This document shows, piece after piece, positions 61,255-64,000 of a stretch of DNA of 64,000 bases. Below the pieces are notes generated by a model. That model made no database searches. It was given only the letters and a program-made list of their open reading frames with translations, and had not been told where the DNA came from. Location: the NCBI RefSeq assembly GCF_030817535.1, contig NZ_JAUSZL010000002.1, positions 5,270,001-5,334,000 on the forward strand. The letters run 5' to 3'. Within the stretch, counting starts at the first letter, position 1; the number at the start of each line of letters is the position of its first letter. The translations under genes were made by a program, and so were the position numbers. The DNA comes from Streptomyces sp. V3I8 (GTDB lineage Bacteria > Actinomycetota > Actinomycetes > Streptomycetales > Streptomycetaceae).

Positions 61255-64000
61255 GTGGTGGTGGGGTATCGGCCGACGGACTGGCATGTGCTGGATCTGG
61301 AGAGGGATCCGACGCCGGGGGATCCGGTCCGGGTGAAGTCGCTGGCCAAGAGCCTGCACGATTTCGCGGACGATGTGCAGGACGCGCTGCGACTGGTGCA
61401 GGGGATGGCGGGTGAGGATGCCGTCCTGTCGATGGTGGGCAAGACGGCTGAGGTGTTCCGGGACGAGTTCTCGGGTGTCCCGAAGAACTTGAAGAAGCTG
61501 AAGAAGTCCTACGACCTGGCCGGCGATGCGCTGGCCGCGTACTGGCCACAGCTGGAGCGTGCCCAGGCCCTGGCGGACAAGGCGCTGGCCAAGGGGCGCG
61601 AAGCCCAGGCCGACCTCTCCTCGGCCAAGTCCCGCCTCACGACAGCCGATTCCTGGGTCACCCGGGCCAACAAAGAGGCCGACAAATACAAAGACGACCC
61701 GACCGGTGGCAAGGACGTCGACAAGCCCGACGAGGCGAAGGTCCGGGCCGCCACCCGCGACGCGCAGAGCGCCAAGGACGCGCACACCGCCGCCCAGTCG
61801 GACGTCACGACTGCGCAGAGTGCGCTGGACGCGGCGAAGAAGATGGCCGCCGATGCCCGCCAGATGCGCGAGGAGGCGGCCGGGGAGGCCAAGCGCAAGC
61901 TGGACGAAGCCTCGGACGCGGGGATCCAAAACCGTAAGTGGTACGAGGAGGTGGGGGACTGGTTCGTCGACAACTGGGACACCATCGTTGCCGTCTGCAA
62001 GGTCGTTGTCGCCGTCCTGGGGATCATCGCGCTGATCATCGGCGGGCCGATCCTCGGCGCGATCGTCCTGATCGCGGCCCTGATCGTGCTGGCGGACACC
62101 CTCAACAAATATATGAAGGGCCAGGCGTCCCTGTGGGATGTGGCCTTCGCTGCGCTGGACTGCATACCCGGCATGAAGGGCCTGACCACCCTTGGTGGCC
62201 TCGCCAAGGGTCTGAAGGGTCTCAGGACCATGAACGGGCTCAAGGCCGGGCTGAAGGGCATGGCCACAGGGTTGCGCGGCCTGGGCAAGTCGGCTCGGGG
62301 AGCCCTCACCGACGGGGCGAAGGGCGCCTACAACCGGCTCAAGAGCGTGGTGCGGTCCAAGGGCAGTGACCCGGTGGACATGGCCACGGGTGCCATGTAT
62401 CTGCCGCAGACCGATCTGGAACTTCCTGGCAGCCTTCCGCTGGCCTTCACGCGGCGGGTCGCGTCCGACTACCGCTGCGGCTGGTGGTTCGGTCCTACCT
62501 GGGCATCCACCGTCGATCAGCGCCTGGAGGTCGATGACGACGGCATCGTCTTCGTCACGGAGGACGGGCTGCTTCTGGCCTATCGGCACCCCGCCGACTC
62601 GCAGACGCCGGTATTGCCCGAGAGCGGTCCTCGCTGGCCCTTGACCAGGCTGGACGTCGGCTATCGGATCGATGACCTTCTGACCGGCAATGCTCGGCAC
62701 TTCACACACGCGGTCCAGGGAATCGCCCTGCTCTCCAAGATCGTGGACCGGAACGGCAACACGATCACCTTCGACTACGACGACTATGGCGCTCCTCTTG
62801 CAGTACGGCATACAGGCGGGTATCACCTGAAGTTCACCACGAGTGAGGGCCGTGTCGTCACCATGGCTTTGGCCGGCGCCGCTGCGGACGGTTCAGACGT
62901 CACGATCAAGCGTTATCACTACGTCGACGGCAACCTGGCAGAAACGATCAATTCTTCGGGACTGCCCCTGCGCTTCACCTATGACGAACGCCTACGTGTC
63001 ACTTCGTGGACCGATACCAATAACAGCTGTTACACCTACACGTACGACGACCACGACCGGTGTGTAGCGGAGGGCGGCGAAGCCGGACACATCACCGTCC
63101 GGCTGGATTACGACGGCGTCGACTCTGACTGGCCCGGCTGCCGCGTCACCACCCTGACTACCGCCGAAGGTGCAGTAACGCGCTTCGTCATCAACGACAA
63201 CAGCCAGGTCATCGCTGAAATCGGTCCACTTGGCGGGACGGTACTCACCGCCTACGACGCCCATCACCACGTGGTGTCCCGAACCGACGAACTCGGCCAC
63301 ACCACGCGACTGGTTCTTGAGGAGAGCGGTCGCCCTACCGAAGTGGTTCGTCCGGACGGCGCGTCCATGCAGTTCAGTTACGACGGTCAGGGCCAGCTGA
63401 CGGCAATCGGCAGACCCGACGGTGCCATGTGGCAACGTGTTTACGACACGCTTGGCAACTGTATTGGCATGACTGATCCCTCCGGGGCGACCACACGGTT
63501 CACTTACGACAGGGCGGGTCACATAACGGCAGTCACAGATGCCTTGGGCAACACCAGAACGGTTCGCTGCAACCCGGCTGGGCTTCCGGTCGGAGTCACC
63601 GACCCGCTCGGTGCCACCATCGAATGGGAACGCGACAGTTACGGCAGAATTGTCGTCTACACCGATCCGGCTGGGCTCACGACACAGCTCACCTGGACGG
63701 TCGAAGGCCAACTCCTCAGCCGTACCACCTCAGACGGGGCCGTCGAAAGATGGTCGTACGACGCTGAAGGAAACTGCGTCAGCCACACCACGCCTACAGG
63801 AGCGGTCACACGTTTCGAGTACACGCATTTCGACCTGCCATCGGCCCGCACAGGCCCTGACGGGGTCAGATACGAGTTCGTCCATGACATGAGTCTCAGA
63901 TTGGTTGAAGTCACCAATCCGCAGGGTCTGATGTGGACGTACGAACACGATGCGGAAGGGCGGCTGATCTCGGAGTCCGACTTCGACGACCGGGTTCTGC
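61255..64000 (+). CDS. RHS-repeat polymorphic toxin with T7SS-type N-terminus (partial, runs off window end)
   Basis: At least 915 codons are visible, open at base 64000. Residues 1-337 (helical T7SS-signal region, coiled coil, two membrane segments near 243-282, Gly/Lys linker) have only six substitutions relative to the toxin at 56403. From 338 it differs. The DUF6531-type entry of RHS proteins follows (DPVDMATGAMYLPQTDLELP, FTRRVASDYRCGWWFGPTW), then many RHS/YD repeats (YDDHDRCVAEG, FTYDRAGHITAVTDALGN, WSYDAEGNCVSHTTPTG). RHS repeats form a shell that encloses a C-terminal toxin; that domain and its immunity gene lie beyond the window. The GTG start at 61255 is the first of three in-frame GTGs after GGGGG. 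Confidence 0.9.
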   Translation, partial: MVVGYRPTDWHVLDLERDPTPGDPVRVKSLAKSLHDFADDVQDALRLVQGMAGEDAVLSMVGKTAEVFRDEFSGVPKNLKKLKKSYDLAGDALAAYWPQLERAQALADKALAKGREAQADLSSAKSRLTTADSWVTRANKEADKYKDDPTGGKDVDKPDEAKVRAATRDAQSAKDAHTAAQSDVTTAQSALDAAKKMAADARQMREEAAGEAKRKLDEASDAGIQNRKWYEEVGDWFVDNWDTIVAVCKVVVAVLGIIALIIGGPILGAIVLIAALIVLADTLNKYMKGQASLWDVAFAALDCIPGMKGLTTLGGLAKGLKGLRTMNGLKAGLKGMATGLRGLGKSARGALTDGAKGAYNRLKSVVRSKGSDPVDMATGAMYLPQTDLELPGSLPLAFTRRVASDYRCGWWFGPTWASTVDQRLEVDDDGIVFVTEDGLLLAYRHPADSQTPVLPESGPRWPLTRLDVGYRIDDLLTGNARHFTHAVQGIALLSKIVDRNGNTITFDYDDYGAPLAVRHTGGYHLKFTTSEGRVVTMALAGAAADGSDVTIKRYHYVDGNLAETINSSGLPLRFTYDERLRVTSWTDTNNSCYTYTYDDHDRCVAEGGEAGHITVRLDYDGVDSDWPGCRVTTLTTAEGAVTRFVINDNSQVIAEIGPLGGTVLTAYDAHHHVVSRTDELGHTTRLVLEESGRPTEVVRPDGASMQFSYDGQGQLTAIGRPDGAMWQRVYDTLGNCIGMTDPSGATTRFTYDRAGHITAVTDALGNTRTVRCNPAGLPVGVTDPLGATIEWERDSYGRIVVYTDPAGLTTQLTWTVEGQLLSRTTSDGAVERWSYDAEGNCVSHTTPTGAVTRFEYTHFDLPSARTGPDGVRYEFVHDMSLRLVEVTNPQGLMWTYEHDAEGRLISESDFDDRVL

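Overview
The window is chromosomal DNA from a Streptomyces-like actinomycete. It has very high G+C and GTG/TTG starts. Several genes look leaderless, with a TANNNT-type -10 box about 6-7 nt before the start codon. The gene order pkaA-pkaB-prfB-(LAxTG surface protein)-ftsE-ftsX-ctp-smpB-ssrA followed by matA-matB matches what I remember of the Streptomyces core chromosome. That is a memory-based comparison; no search was run.

Layout. Bases 1-16.6 kb are an envelope-glycopolymer region. It has a cut-off ABC-2 (TagG-like) exporter permease, a TetR regulator, a small Tudor-like protein, galE, a GT2 and a GT87 glycosyltransferase, then an ohrR/ohr organic-peroxide pair. A minus-strand cluster follows with three large GT2 + CDP-glycerol glycerophosphotransferase (TagF-like) fusions, a TylF-like methyltransferase and a multi-pass membrane protein. 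Bases 16.7-20.4 kb are a sugar ABC importer without its own ATPase; its MalF-type permease carries an inserted extracytoplasmic domain. Bases 20.6-28.0 kb hold an FHA-FtsK/SpoIIIE ATPase divergent from two membrane Ser/Thr kinases (pkaA, pkaB). Bases 28.1-35.1 kb are core functions: prfB, a sortase substrate, ftsEX, a C-terminal processing protease, smpB and tmRNA. Bases 35.2-36.8 kb are a D-Ala-D-Ala carboxypeptidase gene split by a single-base frameshift. Bases 36.8-46.4 kb are an oligosaccharide operon (binding protein, two permeases, GH31 alpha-xylosidase, LacI, GH3) with two strong GTCGAA-N4-TTCGAC operators. A 65-bp tandem repeat array (46.58-46.87 kb) runs into an MFS gene, which is divergent from a LysR regulator. 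Bases 49.3-54.4 kb are matA/matB (extracellular poly-N-acetylglucosamine synthesis) with a coupled upstream membrane protein.

Bases 54.5-64.0 kb are the accessory part. They hold a tandem duplication, offset 4852 bp, of a three-gene module: lipoprotein, secreted four-cysteine protein, and a polymorphic toxin with a T7SS-type N-terminal region. Copy 1 has a short toxin with an HTHP metal-site-like C-terminus, a probable immunity gene and a decayed RHS fragment. Copy 2 has a full RHS-repeat toxin that runs off the window. The two toxins are about 98% identical over residues 1-337 and then diverge abruptly. This is how polymorphic toxin loci swap C-terminal domains.

The most interesting observations are the tripartite toxin module and its breakpoint; an apparently complementary loss of catalytic residues among the three TagF-like fusions; the domain insertion in the MalF-type permease; the double LacI operator; and the carboxypeptidase frameshift.
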